Shown: positions 7,284-14,594, counted from the first letter of the stretch. The stretch: 16,789 bases of DNA from an uncultured Prevotellaceae bacterium (GCA_947303695.1 CAMYYX010000028.1:1-16789), one strand, 5' to 3'. Notes: generated by a model from the sequence alone, not told the origin. Program-made: numbers and translations.

Positions 7284-7625
7284 TTACTTCTGTACAGCCT
7301 GATTTGTGTCAGCAAACACGTAGTTGCGATCTACCTGAATCGTTACGCCTTTTGCGATTTCAATGGTAACGTAGGATTCTCCTTCGTTAAGGTCCTTGAT
7401 AGTTCCATAAATACCACCATTGGTCACAACGCGAGTACCGACAGTAAGGTTGTTACGGAAGTTCTGAATCTCCTTCTGGCGTTTCTGCTGAGGACGAATC
7501 ATAAAGAAATACATAATTGCAAACAATGCAACCAGCATTATAATCATCGTAGGGTCAAAGCCTCCAAGTCCTTTTTTCCCTGCTTCTGCTGCACCTTCAG
7601 CAGCTTGTAATAGTTGAAACATCAT
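7284..7625 (-). CDS. yajC: Preprotein translocase subunit YajC
   Basis: 113 residues. YajC is a small inner-membrane protein that associates with SecDF and the Sec translocon. An Ala/Gly-rich N-terminus is followed by one transmembrane helix (about 27-43), the signature FMIRPQQKRQKE, and a small cytoplasmic domain with VGTRVVTNGGIYGTI. Two consecutive ATGs (7625 and 7622) could serve as start; the first is given. It lies 31 bp after nusB and 33 bp before ybbR on the same strand. No secD or secF gene is nearby. Confidence 0.95.
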   Translation of the reverse strand: MMFQLLQAAEGAAEAGKKGLGGFDPTMIIMLVALFAIMYFFMIRPQQKRQKEIQNFRNNLTVGTRVVTNGGIYGTIKDLNEGESYVTIEIAKGVTIQVDRNYVFADTNQAVQK

Positions 7626-7656
7626 AATTGTTTTTTAGTTAAAGGTTAATGACTCT

Positions 7657-8586
7657 TTATTTCTTAATTAACTTGTGGTCTTTTATCAGTCGTTTCGAGA
7701 TCGTGTCGAGAATACCGTTAATATAGATGTGGCTCTTCGGCGTACTGTAGCACTTAGCAAGTTCGACATACTCGTTGATGGACACGATGATAGGAATCTC
7801 GGGGAAACTCAGTATCTCGGCTAAAGCCATCTGCATGATGATGACATCCATGTATGCCAAGCGGTTAAACTCCCAGTTCTTTACGGCCTTGCTAATAAGC
7901 AACTGGTAATACTGGCAATTCTCAATAGCCTTCCGAATCAGCGTCACAGCAAACTCACGGTCCTCATAATCGCGGAACTCAGGAAGTAATTCCTGATCGG
8001 CACCATTTGCCTCATCGAAACGCTTGATTGTCTTCAACACGAAGGTGTCGACAGTCTCTTTATCATCATTCCAATAGATACACTTATCTTCCAGATTGTC
8101 CTCAACCGCTTCCGACTTCATGATGATGTTCTTGTAGATCTTACGCCACAACTCTCGGTCGTCGGCATAAGTAACTTCGGGCATCATCATATACTCGGCA
8201 TAGAATTCAGACTCTGTGATGGCAGCATAGAGCTTCTTTAACAACTCACGGTCTTCGACCCATCCAAGAGTTTTTGTCTGATCGACGAATTTCATCAGTT
8301 GCTTGTTGTCTGACAACTGAGCCGCAAACCGATTCTCCAAGAACCGATGACTAATGACAGTATCGACATGAGCCACCTTATTGCGTTCTTCCTGGTCATT
8401 GATTATTTCGTCAGCCATCCGCGTAATATCGACCATCAACAACAAAAGCAGATTGTACAACTCATAAGCTTTGGAAAGACTATCCAATAAGGTCTTCTCT
8501 GCAGTGTCTGCATGACTTCCTCCATTTTGGTAATACGCGTAAAGAAGTTGAAGTATCTTAATTCGAATTAATGTACGATTTATCAT
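7657..8586 (-). CDS. nusB: Transcription antitermination factor NusB (long Bacteroidetes form)
   Basis: NusB binds the boxA RNA with NusE (ribosomal protein S10) to support rRNA transcription antitermination. The protein is 309 residues, about twice E. coli NusB. The start MINRTLIRIKILQLLYAYYQ and the C-terminal third (about 200-305, including SINEYVELAKCYSTPKSHIY and NGILDTISKRL) are NusB-like. The middle (about 50-190) is a charged helical insertion usual for this phylum, with no function I can name. It is the first gene of the operon, with a perfect -7 element 32 nt upstream of the ATG. Confidence 0.94.
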   Translation of the reverse strand: MINRTLIRIKILQLLYAYYQNGGSHADTAEKTLLDSLSKAYELYNLLLLLMVDITRMADEIINDQEERNKVAHVDTVISHRFLENRFAAQLSDNKQLMKFVDQTKTLGWVEDRELLKKLYAAITESEFYAEYMMMPEVTYADDRELWRKIYKNIIMKSEAVEDNLEDKCIYWNDDKETVDTFVLKTIKRFDEANGADQELLPEFRDYEDREFAVTLIRKAIENCQYYQLLISKAVKNWEFNRLAYMDVIIMQMALAEILSFPEIPIIVSINEYVELAKCYSTPKSHIYINGILDTISKRLIKDHKLIKK

Positions 8587-8617
8587 AACAAAAAACTCTT
8601 TTTTTGATTTCGCAGTG

Positions 8618-8625
8618 CAAAATTA
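8618..8625 (-). promoter_or_regulatory. Promoter -7 element for the nusB operon
   Basis: Read on the minus strand this is TAATTTTG, matching TAnnTTTG. It lies 32 nt before the nusB start, with a leader expected to be about 25 nt. No -33 element at the standard distance was recognised. Confidence 0.6.
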
Positions 8626-8714
8626 TAAAAAATATCTCAATTTTCTTGCATATCTCAAAAAAAAAGAACAAATTTGCAGTTGTTTTTAATGTTGAACTCA
8701 GAAAACTTAAGAGG

Positions 8715-9053
8715 ATGATGACGAATGCAGACAAAGAACTGGTCTTCTCAGAGAGTGTAAAGGCTGGTAAAAGAATTTATTATTTCGACGTGAAACAGAG
8801 TCGTAATGGTGACAAATACGTGGCCATTACAGAGAGCAAGAAAATCGTATCAGGACCAGAAGACAATCCGCAGATCAGTTACGAGAAACACAAGGTGTTC
8901 CTTTATAAGGAAGACTTTGAGAAGGTTACAAATGCGCTCAACAAAGCAATCGACGTAGCAACCAACGGAGTTCCTCCAACGGAAGAGACAGAAACTGCTG
9001 ATGAGGCTGAACCCGTAGAACCTGTCGACACAAACATAGACATTCAGTTCTAA
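8715..9053 (+). CDS. DUF3276 / PUR-alpha-like nucleic-acid-binding protein
   Basis: 112 residues. The core ELVFSESVKAGKRIYYFDVK, followed by GDKYVAITESKK and HKVFLYKEDFEKV, is the single PUR repeat of the bacterial DUF3276 family. Its relatives bind single-stranded DNA or RNA as dimers. The C-terminal 30 residues are acidic (Glu/Asp/Thr/Pro-rich), like a flexible tail. The reading frame stays open upstream to 8604, but the 37 extra residues are AT-rich and unlike the family. AAGAGG directly precedes the paired ATGs at 8715 and 8718, and the second has better spacing. It is transcribed away from nusB and converges on tRNA-Cys. Family is sure; the biological role is unknown. Confidence 0.9.
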   Translation: MMTNADKELVFSESVKAGKRIYYFDVKQSRNGDKYVAITESKKIVSGPEDNPQISYEKHKVFLYKEDFEKVTNALNKAIDVATNGVPPTEETETADEAEPVEPVDTNIDIQF

Positions 9054-9160
9054 TATCGCGGTTTGCACTGACCCGTTTGGGACGAAGGCACATATTCCAA
9101 CATATAGTGTCTAAAGATGTTGTGTGAGCTATCATACATAAGATAAGAATCCCGAAAAAC

Positions 9161-9190
9161 AAAAAAGATACAGCGAACTGTATCTTTTTT
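9161..9190. terminator. Perfect 13-bp terminator hairpin, both directions
   Basis: AAAAAAGATACAG (9161-9173) pairs perfectly with CTGTATCTTTTTT (9178-9190) around a CGAA tetraloop. Each strand ends in six Ts. It lies between the PUR-like gene (+) and tRNA-Cys (-) and should terminate both; on the tRNA side it begins 4 nt past the mature 3' end. Confidence 0.92.
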
Positions 9191-9194
9191 AGTG

Positions 9195-9266
9195 AGGTCG
9201 GTACCCGATTCGAACGGGTGTAGACGGTTTTGCAGACCGTTGACTAAGCCTCTCATCCAACCGACC
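9195..9266 (-). tRNA. tRNA-Cys (GCA anticodon)
   Basis: A complete cloverleaf folds on the minus strand: acceptor GGTCGGT/ACCGACC, a short D stem GAT/GTC, anticodon stem ACGGT/ACCGT with loop CTGCAAA (anticodon GCA), variable CTAC, and T stem ACCCG/CGGGT with loop TTCGAAT. The base after the acceptor stem is T (U73), the discriminator required by cysteinyl-tRNA synthetase. CCA is not encoded and must be added. Its promoter is just upstream and a strong terminator just downstream, so it is transcribed alone. Confidence 0.97.
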
Positions 9267-9284
9267 GTTTTCGTTTAGCGGGTG

Positions 9285-9314
9285 CAAAGTTAGGAAAAAC
9301 TTTTTATTTGACAA
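9285..9314 (-). promoter_or_regulatory. Promoter for tRNA-Cys
   Basis: On the minus strand CTTG (TTG at 9312-9314) is followed after 19 nt by TAACTTTG (9285-9292), matching the Bacteroidetes -33/-7 arrangement. The tRNA 5' end is 18 nt downstream of the -7 element. Confidence 0.75.
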
Positions 9315-9361
9315 GTCTTTATTTAAAATAATTTCATAAAAACGCAAAAAAATCTTCTCAC

Positions 9362-10681
9362 ATGGCATATCTTTCTGCTATTTTCGACAAAATAAACAAG
9401 TATTGCCGACAAAACGGACTTCTGGAATCAGGGAAGAAGGTATTGGTAGCTGTCAGCGGAGGAGCCGATTCTGTGTTCCTACTTAGATACCTGATGGCAG
9501 AGGGTTATGAGGTGGAAGTAGCACATTGCAATTTTCATCTTCGTGGCGAAGAAAGCAGTCGCGATGAACAATTCGTGCGTGAGCTATGTGAGACATGTCA
9601 TATTCCCCTTCATATCAAGCATTTCAACACTCTCGACTATGCTCAGGCGAATGGTGTGAGCATAGAGATGGCAGCTCGTACGTTGCGCTACGAATGGTTC
9701 GGACAGTTACTCCAAGAGATTGATTCCGACACCCTTGCTGTGGCACATCATCGCGACGATAACATCGAAAGCATGCTACTGAACCTGGTAAGGGGAACAG
9801 GCATCAAGGGGCTGCGTGGTATGCAACCACGAAATGGACACATCGTCCGACCTCTACTCTGCATCAGCCGTTCGGACATCATCACAGGCTTGAACGAGAT
9901 GCAGCAATCTTATGTAGATGACAGCACGAATTTCGAGAATCTGTTCAGCCGCAATAAAATCCGCCTTGATGTGATGCCGTTACTGAGAAGTATCAATGCA
10001 GGAGCAGACCACAACATAGCTACCGTCATCGAAAACATCAACGAAACATTTAAGGTATATGACGAGAGCACCCGCCATAGCATCCATCAGTGTACCGAAC
10101 AACACGACAATACCTTATATATAAATAAGGAGTGTCTGCAATCATGCGCCTCTCCCCTATCCATTCTCCACGAAATCCTTGCCCCTTGCGGCTTTAACAG
10201 AAGTCAGATTCTAGGAATCACACAATGCGAGTCGTCGGGTAAGCAGTTCTGCTCGCCTACCCATAAGTTGGTCATTGATCGCCAACAGCTTATTGTCTCG
10301 CCAATTACAGAAGAAGCCGACATTGTCGACATTCCTCTCGAAGCCTACCCGGGCATTAATGTTTCTACAGTTGAAGCCAACTGCTGTACCATCCTACCTC
10401 AGAACAACTATGCTTATTTCGATGCTGAAAAAGTAAAAGGACAGTTAGTGGTTCGTCTGACAAAGACAGGGGATAAGCTCCGTCCGTTTGGGATGAAAGG
10501 CAGCAAACTGGTAAGTGATCTGCTGACCGATCTGAAAATCAACATTCTTGAGAAAAAGCGTCAGTTAGTGGTTTGTGATGACGAACGCATCTTGTGGGTT
10601 GTAGGACGTAGGGCCTCAGACGAATGCAAAGTGACCTCCAGTACCACAAAGGTCATTTGCTGTGAGCTTCTATCTATCTGA
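9362..10681 (+). CDS. tilS: tRNA(Ile)-lysidine synthase
   Basis: TilS converts C34 of the CAU-anticodon tRNA-Ile to lysidine, switching it from Met to Ile decoding. The protein has 439 residues. The N-terminal PP-loop ATPase has SGGADS at 32-37, then VEVAHCNFHLRGEES and VAHHRDDNIESMLLNLVRG (the typical HHxDD-x2-E segment). The C-terminal domain has LVVRLTKTGDKLRPFGMKGS and LWVVGRRASDECKVT, as in full-length TilS. The start is the ATG at 9362, next to the canonical beginning. No convincing promoter was seen in the 95 bp to tRNA-Cys. The last 8 bp overlap the end of the converging radical SAM gene. The gene is intact and of normal length. Confidence 0.97.
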   Translation: MAYLSAIFDKINKYCRQNGLLESGKKVLVAVSGGADSVFLLRYLMAEGYEVEVAHCNFHLRGEESSRDEQFVRELCETCHIPLHIKHFNTLDYAQANGVSIEMAARTLRYEWFGQLLQEIDSDTLAVAHHRDDNIESMLLNLVRGTGIKGLRGMQPRNGHIVRPLLCISRSDIITGLNEMQQSYVDDSTNFENLFSRNKIRLDVMPLLRSINAGADHNIATVIENINETFKVYDESTRHSIHQCTEQHDNTLYINKECLQSCASPLSILHEILAPCGFNRSQILGITQCESSGKQFCSPTHKLVIDRQQLIVSPITEEADIVDIPLEAYPGINVSTVEANCCTILPQNNYAYFDAEKVKGQLVVRLTKTGDKLRPFGMKGSKLVSDLLTDLKINILEKKRQLVVCDDERILWVVGRRASDECKVTSSTTKVICCELLSI

Positions 10682-11750
10682 GATTCAGACGATCATAATT
10701 ACACATAAGAAGGTCGCCATCATCACTTCTTAAGTGCATCCCGTTTCCCTGGCAATACTTGAAAGCCTTGCAATGTGTACAGATTCCTGTTTGCATCCAT
10801 TTACGTTTACGGAATACATCAAAACAAGTATTCCATATTTCCATGAATTCATCGCCTTCATAGATATTTCCCTGGGAATATTTATGACTGACATTCGGAC
10901 AACCGGTAATATCACCATTGATCAACACACTACCTGTCGACACGCCTGCATGACACATATAGAAGTCGTCGCGCACCTGACGTTCGTATTGTCCCAAGAA
11001 GCCTTCACAACCGTAATAAGTATCAATCACCCCTTCTTTTCGCACCTTCTTGATGAACTCCATGAGTTCTCGCAATTGGTAACTGTCGAGCATCAAGTCT
11101 TTATTATTCGCAGCCTTTCCTTTCGGATAAGCTGTATAGAGTCGCCAATGCTTCACGCCCAGCTGCCGTAGCAAAGCATATAACTCGTTCAGGTAGTCGA
11201 AATTACGCTGGTGAACACATGTCGAGACTTTACATACAAGCCCCTTCTCTTCGCATACCATCCGTATGGCTTCCTGTGTGTGAGCAAAGCATTCCTTATC
11301 GCCACACAACCAGTTGTGCTCATATTCTGGTCCATCAAGACGAATCATCACATGGTGCAAGCCTGCAGCCATCAGATTCGTTAGCAGCTCTCGTGAGAGT
11401 AACTTTCCGTTCGTATTGATACCCCACGGGAATCCGTGTGAATAGATTTGTCGCCCACACTCTACCAAATCCTTACGCAAAAGCGGCTCACCACCTGTCA
11501 GAATCACAGTCACAGAGAGTGGATTCTCTGTCTTTGCAACATTCTCAAGTACCTGAACGAAGTCGTCAATCGGCATATCCGACAAGTCGGGCAACATGCG
11601 GCAATACGTACCACAATGTAAACAATTGAGGTTACACCGCGATGTACACTCCCAATACAGACGAGTAAGTTTATGTTCCTTCACCTTCGTCCGTTGTTGT
11701 GGTAGGTTGTGCATCAATGCCAGATGCTTCTTGAGCGACACGCCTTTCAT
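10674..11750 (-). CDS. Radical SAM/SPASM enzyme, substrate unknown
   Basis: 358 residues from the ATG at 11750. The radical SAM cluster motif is C39-x3-C43-x2-C46 (CNLNCLHC), preceded by another Cys at 35. GGEP at 86-89 binds SAM, and INTNGKLL and VMIRLDGPEY fit later core strands. The C-terminal region from about residue 260 is Cys-rich (CHAG, GCPN, CTHCKAFKYCQGNG, CNYDR), the pattern of a SPASM domain holding extra Fe-S clusters. SPASM enzymes usually modify peptides or proteins. The opening MKGVSLKKHLAL and FWEC-like segment recall, from memory, the Bacteroides 'rSAM/lipoprotein system' family (TIGR04133); this was not searched. It begins 5 bp after the CNNM stop, so the two are probably co-transcribed. 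An upstream in-frame start at 11801, inside the CNNM gene, is less likely. Confidence 0.9.
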   Translation of the reverse strand: MKGVSLKKHLALMHNLPQQRTKVKEHKLTRLYWECTSRCNLNCLHCGTYCRMLPDLSDMPIDDFVQVLENVAKTENPLSVTVILTGGEPLLRKDLVECGRQIYSHGFPWGINTNGKLLSRELLTNLMAAGLHHVMIRLDGPEYEHNWLCGDKECFAHTQEAIRMVCEEKGLVCKVSTCVHQRNFDYLNELYALLRQLGVKHWRLYTAYPKGKAANNKDLMLDSYQLRELMEFIKKVRKEGVIDTYYGCEGFLGQYERQVRDDFYMCHAGVSTGSVLINGDITGCPNVSHKYSQGNIYEGDEFMEIWNTCFDVFRKRKWMQTGICTHCKAFKYCQGNGMHLRSDDGDLLMCNYDRLNLR

Positions 11751-11755
11751 ACGTA

Positions 11756-12826
11756 TTATGGTTTCTGTTTCCGCTGTTGTTTCTTCTGCATCTGCTTCCA
11801 CTGAGCCTTTGCATATTCCTGCATATCAACCACCTCATCTTTCTCGTCCACAATTTCGAAGCCCAGCATCGTCTCAATCACATCCTCAAGGGTTACGATA
11901 CCACGAAGGCTACCATATTCGTCGATGATGATAGATATATGCTCTTTCTTCTCCAACAGTTTCTCCCAGATGTTAGCAACAGGTTCGTCTTCTGAGAAGG
12001 ACAGAATAGGACGCGCCAGTTTCTTCAAGTGAATATTGAACTTGTCCTCTGCCAATCGTTCCAGAATGTCTTTCCTAAGTACATAACCTGTGATGTAGTC
12101 ACTATTATCATCGTCGTAGATAGGAATACGTGAGTAGGTCGAAAGTTCCTCATCCTCATAGAACTCCTTGAGAGTCATCGAGCTATCAGCCATCGAGACC
12201 ACCACACTGGGCGTCATGATTTCGTGGGCGGTAATCTCATCAAGTTTCAGCAGGTTCTGAATCATCTTGTTTTCTTTCTTCTCCAACACACCTTCTTCAG
12301 CACCTACGGTCACCATTGCTGACACCTCTTCGCGGCTTACCACTTGCTGGTTTGCATTGTGCGAAATGAGGTGCGTGATACGTTCCAGACACCACACAAG
12401 AGGGAATGTGAAGAACACCAGTACACGTATAATCTTCGATGCAGGCAAAGCCAACTTACGCCAGTAAGTCGAACCAATTGTTTTCGGAATGATTTCCGAA
12501 CAAATCAAGATGAGTAAGGTGAAAGCACCCGATACGATACCTATCACCGTATCATGCGGATAATTCATCTGCTGTGCCATCTGCATAGCTTCAGAACCCA
12601 CTAACGAAGCACCTACAGTATTTGCTATCGTGTTCAGCACCAGAATGGCAGATATCGGGCGGTCTATTTCCAATTTATATTTCTTCAACAACGCAGCACC
12701 CTTGGCTTCTTGGGTCTCCAGCGATGAAATGTACGACATCGGAGTTGACATCAATGTTGCTTCAAGTATAGAACACAAGCCCGAAATGAGCAGTGCGGCA
12801 ACCATGTAAATAATCATCAACTCCAT
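11756..12826 (-). CDS. CNNM-domain membrane protein with CBS pair (hemolysin/CorC-like)
   Basis: 356 residues from the ATG at 12826. The N-terminal half is a CNNM (DUF21) domain with about four hydrophobic segments (near residues 3-25, 55-80, 93-118 and 130-150), including SEIIPKTIGSTYWRKLA, a family hallmark. Two CBS motifs follow (about 195-250 and 265-325), with ITAHEIMTPSVVV and IIIDEYGSLRGIVTLEDV. Such proteins are linked to Mg2+ or divalent-cation export and sense adenine nucleotides through CBS; 'hemolysin' is a historical name. The C-terminal CorC/HlyC domain of longer relatives is absent; the protein ends in a Gln/Lys-rich tail. The start was chosen because GGGAGG (12831-12836) lies 4 nt upstream, a rare clear Shine-Dalgarno here. 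It heads a pair with the radical SAM gene. Confidence 0.92.
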   Translation of the reverse strand: MELMIIYMVAALLISGLCSILEATLMSTPMSYISSLETQEAKGAALLKKYKLEIDRPISAILVLNTIANTVGASLVGSEAMQMAQQMNYPHDTVIGIVSGAFTLLILICSEIIPKTIGSTYWRKLALPASKIIRVLVFFTFPLVWCLERITHLISHNANQQVVSREEVSAMVTVGAEEGVLEKKENKMIQNLLKLDEITAHEIMTPSVVVSMADSSMTLKEFYEDEELSTYSRIPIYDDDNSDYITGYVLRKDILERLAEDKFNIHLKKLARPILSFSEDEPVANIWEKLLEKKEHISIIIDEYGSLRGIVTLEDVIETMLGFEIVDEKDEVVDMQEYAKAQWKQMQKKQQRKQKP

Positions 12827-12924
12827 ATTGCCTCCCTTCTGTCTATCAGACAATATGTATAATCACTCTTTGTATAATCACTCTTGCGCCTAGGCGCCGG
12901 ATAGCCATCTGAATCAGTATTCAT
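12817..12924 (-). CDS. Possible 35-aa small ORF with duplicated KSDYT
   Basis: An open frame starts at ATG 12924, six codons after an in-frame TAA, and ends at a TGA inside the start of the CNNM gene, overlapping it by 10 bp. It contains PAPRR, then KSDYTKSDYT, YCLIDRREA and a final WS. The pentapeptide repeat comes from an exact 15-bp tandem duplication, a multiple of three. The CNNM Shine-Dalgarno lies within its last codons, so its translation could be coupled to CNNM. There is no ribosome-binding site or family match. It may be a leader peptide, a substrate peptide of the downstream radical SAM enzyme, or chance. Confidence 0.25.
   Translation of the reverse strand: MNTDSDGYPAPRRKSDYTKSDYTYCLIDRREAIWS
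12856..12885. repeat. Perfect 15-bp tandem duplication
   Basis: TGTATAATCACTCTT occurs twice back to back (12856-12870 and 12871-12885) between upp and the CNNM gene. Confidence 0.97.
12886..12897. repeat. 12-bp perfect palindrome GCGCCTAGGCGC
   Basis: This GC-rich palindrome directly adjoins the 15-bp tandem repeat, in an otherwise AT-rich stretch downstream of upp. It could be a protein-binding site, a short hairpin or part of the small ORF's Pro-Arg-rich segment. Confidence 0.8.
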
Positions 12925-12950
12925 GTATATATTTATAACTTAATTTTCAA

Positions 12951-13613
12951 CTAGATTTTCTCTCCATATGCCAAGTCACCTGCGTCACCCAATCCAGGCA
13001 CGATGTATGCATGCTCATTCAAAACTGGATCAATAGCAGCACACCACAGCGTCACGTTCGTATAGTGGGAAAAGGCTTTCTTGATATAATCCACACCTTT
13101 CTTCGATGCGATGACGCAACACAGATGTACCTCAGCAGGAATGCCTTTCGTACAAAAAGCTTCGTAGCCAAGTTCCATACTGCCACCAGTAGCCAGCATA
13201 GGATCAGCAATAATCAGCGTTTTGCCATTCAGATCGGGCGAAGCGATATATTCGATTCTGATACCCACATCCTCACATTCCTTATCTTTATAATAACGGT
13301 AAGCTGATACGAATGCGTTGTCTGCCCTGTCGAACACTTCCAACATACCCTGATGGAAAGGCAGACCAGCGCGGAATATCGTACCGAGCACAATCTGATT
13401 ATCGAACGTAGTTACGGAAGCCACTCCCAGCGGAGTCTGGACTTGCTTCTCCGAGTAGGACAGACAACGGCTCACTTCGTAAGCCATCACATGTCCTATA
13501 CGGACCAAATTGTTCCTGAACTTCCCCCTATCGCCCTGCACCTTTACATCACGCAGTTCGGCCATATATTGGTTCAGCACAGTGTTCTTTTCCGATAAAT
13601 TAACTACTTTCAT
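12951..13613 (-). CDS. upp: Uracil phosphoribosyltransferase
   Basis: Upp makes UMP from uracil and PRPP in pyrimidine salvage. The protein has 220 residues from the ATG at 13613. FRAGLPFHQGML near residue 80 is the typical RAGLP-type segment. LIIADPMLATGGSM (about 130-145) is the PRPP-binding loop, and YIVPGLGDAGDLAYG at the C-terminus is the uracil-binding signature. The frame is open 16 codons further upstream, but that stretch runs across the promoter and is not homologous. A perfect -7 element precedes the gene. No clear terminator follows, so readthrough into the CNNM unit 125 bp away is possible. Confidence 0.96.
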   Translation of the reverse strand: MKVVNLSEKNTVLNQYMAELRDVKVQGDRGKFRNNLVRIGHVMAYEVSRCLSYSEKQVQTPLGVASVTTFDNQIVLGTIFRAGLPFHQGMLEVFDRADNAFVSAYRYYKDKECEDVGIRIEYIASPDLNGKTLIIADPMLATGGSMELGYEAFCTKGIPAEVHLCCVIASKKGVDYIKKAFSHYTNVTLWCAAIDPVLNEHAYIVPGLGDAGDLAYGEKI

Positions 13614-13638
13614 CTCAGATTCTTTCTTTTTCAATTTG

Positions 13639-13646
13639 CAAAGATA
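13639..13646 (-). promoter_or_regulatory. Promoter -7 element for upp
   Basis: Read on the minus strand this is TATCTTTG, an exact TAnnTTTG match 26 nt upstream of the upp ATG. A TTG at 13668-13670 lies 21 nt further up and may serve as the -33 element. Confidence 0.65.
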
Positions 13647-13720
13647 CAACTTTTTTCTCACAAACTACAATATAAACAAAAAAAATGACAGATTATAGGT
13701 AGTAATTGGCGAATTCTTTG

Positions 13721-13728
13721 TATCTTCG
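13721..13728 (+). promoter_or_regulatory. Possible -7 element for the DUF5715-truA unit
   Basis: TATCTTCG differs from TAnnTTTG at one position and lies 17 nt before the GTG start at 13746. No -33 element is at the usual distance. It is divergent from the upp promoter, and the -7 elements are about 75 bp apart. Confidence 0.4.
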
Positions 13729-13745
13729 CACAAAATTTCAATAAG

Positions 13746-14594
13746 GTGAAGAATCAAAGATATAAAAAGTATAAGTTCTATATCGTGTTCGCTGCTTTAG
13801 TGGCTCTGCTGGCAGGTATCAGTCGCCTATGGGGACTGAGTCCACTGAAGGAAGTGCAGGAAGAGCAGAGTAACCAGATCGTAGAGAATGAGCAATCTGA
13901 TCAGATTACTCAGAACAATCAGAACAATCAGATTGCCCAAAGTTCTCAGAATACTCAAAATGATCAGAATACTACGAGTTCTCTGATCCTTCCAAACGAA
14001 GATTCGCTTATTGTTGACTCGACACCAGCATTGTTTTATTCTCCCAAGGTGTGGAGTTATCCTGAGTGTTTCAACGACAGTAACGCCACACAACTTATCG
14101 CAGCTGAGCGGAATGGAATCAGTCCGACGGATACACGTGAACGCGTGATGGAACTGGTGGCAGACGGGCAGTTGACCTGCATCTCACCCTCTCCTTATTA
14201 TATTGTTGAAGACCTCACGCATTCCATGCCGTATTTAGTGCCCAAAGCTCAGATGCTGTTAAACACTATCGGTATCAACTTTGTCGATTCGCTACAATCG
14301 AAAGGCTATCCGCTCCACTTGCCTATCGTAACCTCTGTGCTGCGTACTGCCCACGACGTACAGAACCTGCAGCAAGGCAACGTCAACTCGGTAACCAACT
14401 CATGCCACTGCTACGGAACGACCATCGACATTACCTACAACCGCTTCGCACCAATCACAGGAACGGACCTCACCCGATACGATGACAACCTAAAGAAAGT
14501 GCTTGCAGAAGTGTTGTTCGATTTGAAAGCCCAAGAGCTATGCTACGTGAAATACGAAAAACTTCAAGCTTGCTTCCACCTAACAGTGAGATGA
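13746..14594 (+). CDS. DUF5715 protein, M15-peptidase-like, membrane-anchored
   Basis: 282 residues with a GTG start; no in-frame ATG exists until well inside the protein, and AATAAG precedes the GTG. A basic N-terminus and one hydrophobic helix (about 11-28) suggest a membrane anchor or uncleaved signal. Residues ~38-80 are a Gln/Asn-rich linker. The C-terminal domain matches what I recall of DUF5715: LTHSMPYLVPKA, VTSVLRTAHDVQ, SCHCYGTTID and CFHLTVR. H221-x6-D228 sits in the S-x-H-x-x-G-x-x-x-D pattern of M15 D-Ala-D-Ala peptidases, SVLRT resembles their SGYRS segment, and H278 could be a third zinc ligand. The usual E-x-x-H spacing was not seen, so peptidase activity on peptidoglycan is only inferred. 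It overlaps truA by 4 bp. Confidence 0.82.
   Translation: MKNQRYKKYKFYIVFAALVALLAGISRLWGLSPLKEVQEEQSNQIVENEQSDQITQNNQNNQIAQSSQNTQNDQNTTSSLILPNEDSLIVDSTPALFYSPKVWSYPECFNDSNATQLIAAERNGISPTDTRERVMELVADGQLTCISPSPYYIVEDLTHSMPYLVPKAQMLLNTIGINFVDSLQSKGYPLHLPIVTSVLRTAHDVQNLQQGNVNSVTNSCHCYGTTIDITYNRFAPITGTDLTRYDDNLKKVLAEVLFDLKAQELCYVKYEKLQACFHLTVR

Noticed and set aside
8604..8714. N-terminal extension of the DUF3276 protein to 8604
   Set aside because: The 37 residues come from AT-rich promoter sequence, overlap the nusB promoter and are unlike the family; paired ATGs after AAGAGG mark the real start.
9054..9160. Possible small gene or RNA between the PUR-like gene and its terminator
   Set aside because: No convincing start, frame or structure was seen; it reads as a 3' untranslated region ending in the terminator.
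11751..11801. Longer N-terminus for the radical SAM protein starting at 11801
   Set aside because: The extra 17 residues overlap the CNNM tail codons and are Glu/Thr-rich; the ATG at 11750 gives a family-like start 5 bp after the CNNM stop.
13894..13907. 14-bp perfect palindrome AATCTGATCAGATT
   Set aside because: It lies inside the repetitive Gln/Asn-rich coding region, where such words arise easily; no operator role is indicated.
13827..14093. Minus-strand 88-codon hydrophobic frame opposite the DUF5715 linker
   Set aside because: Its Leu/Ile-rich sequence is the complement of the Gln/Asn/Asp-rich linker codons; no promoter or start signal.
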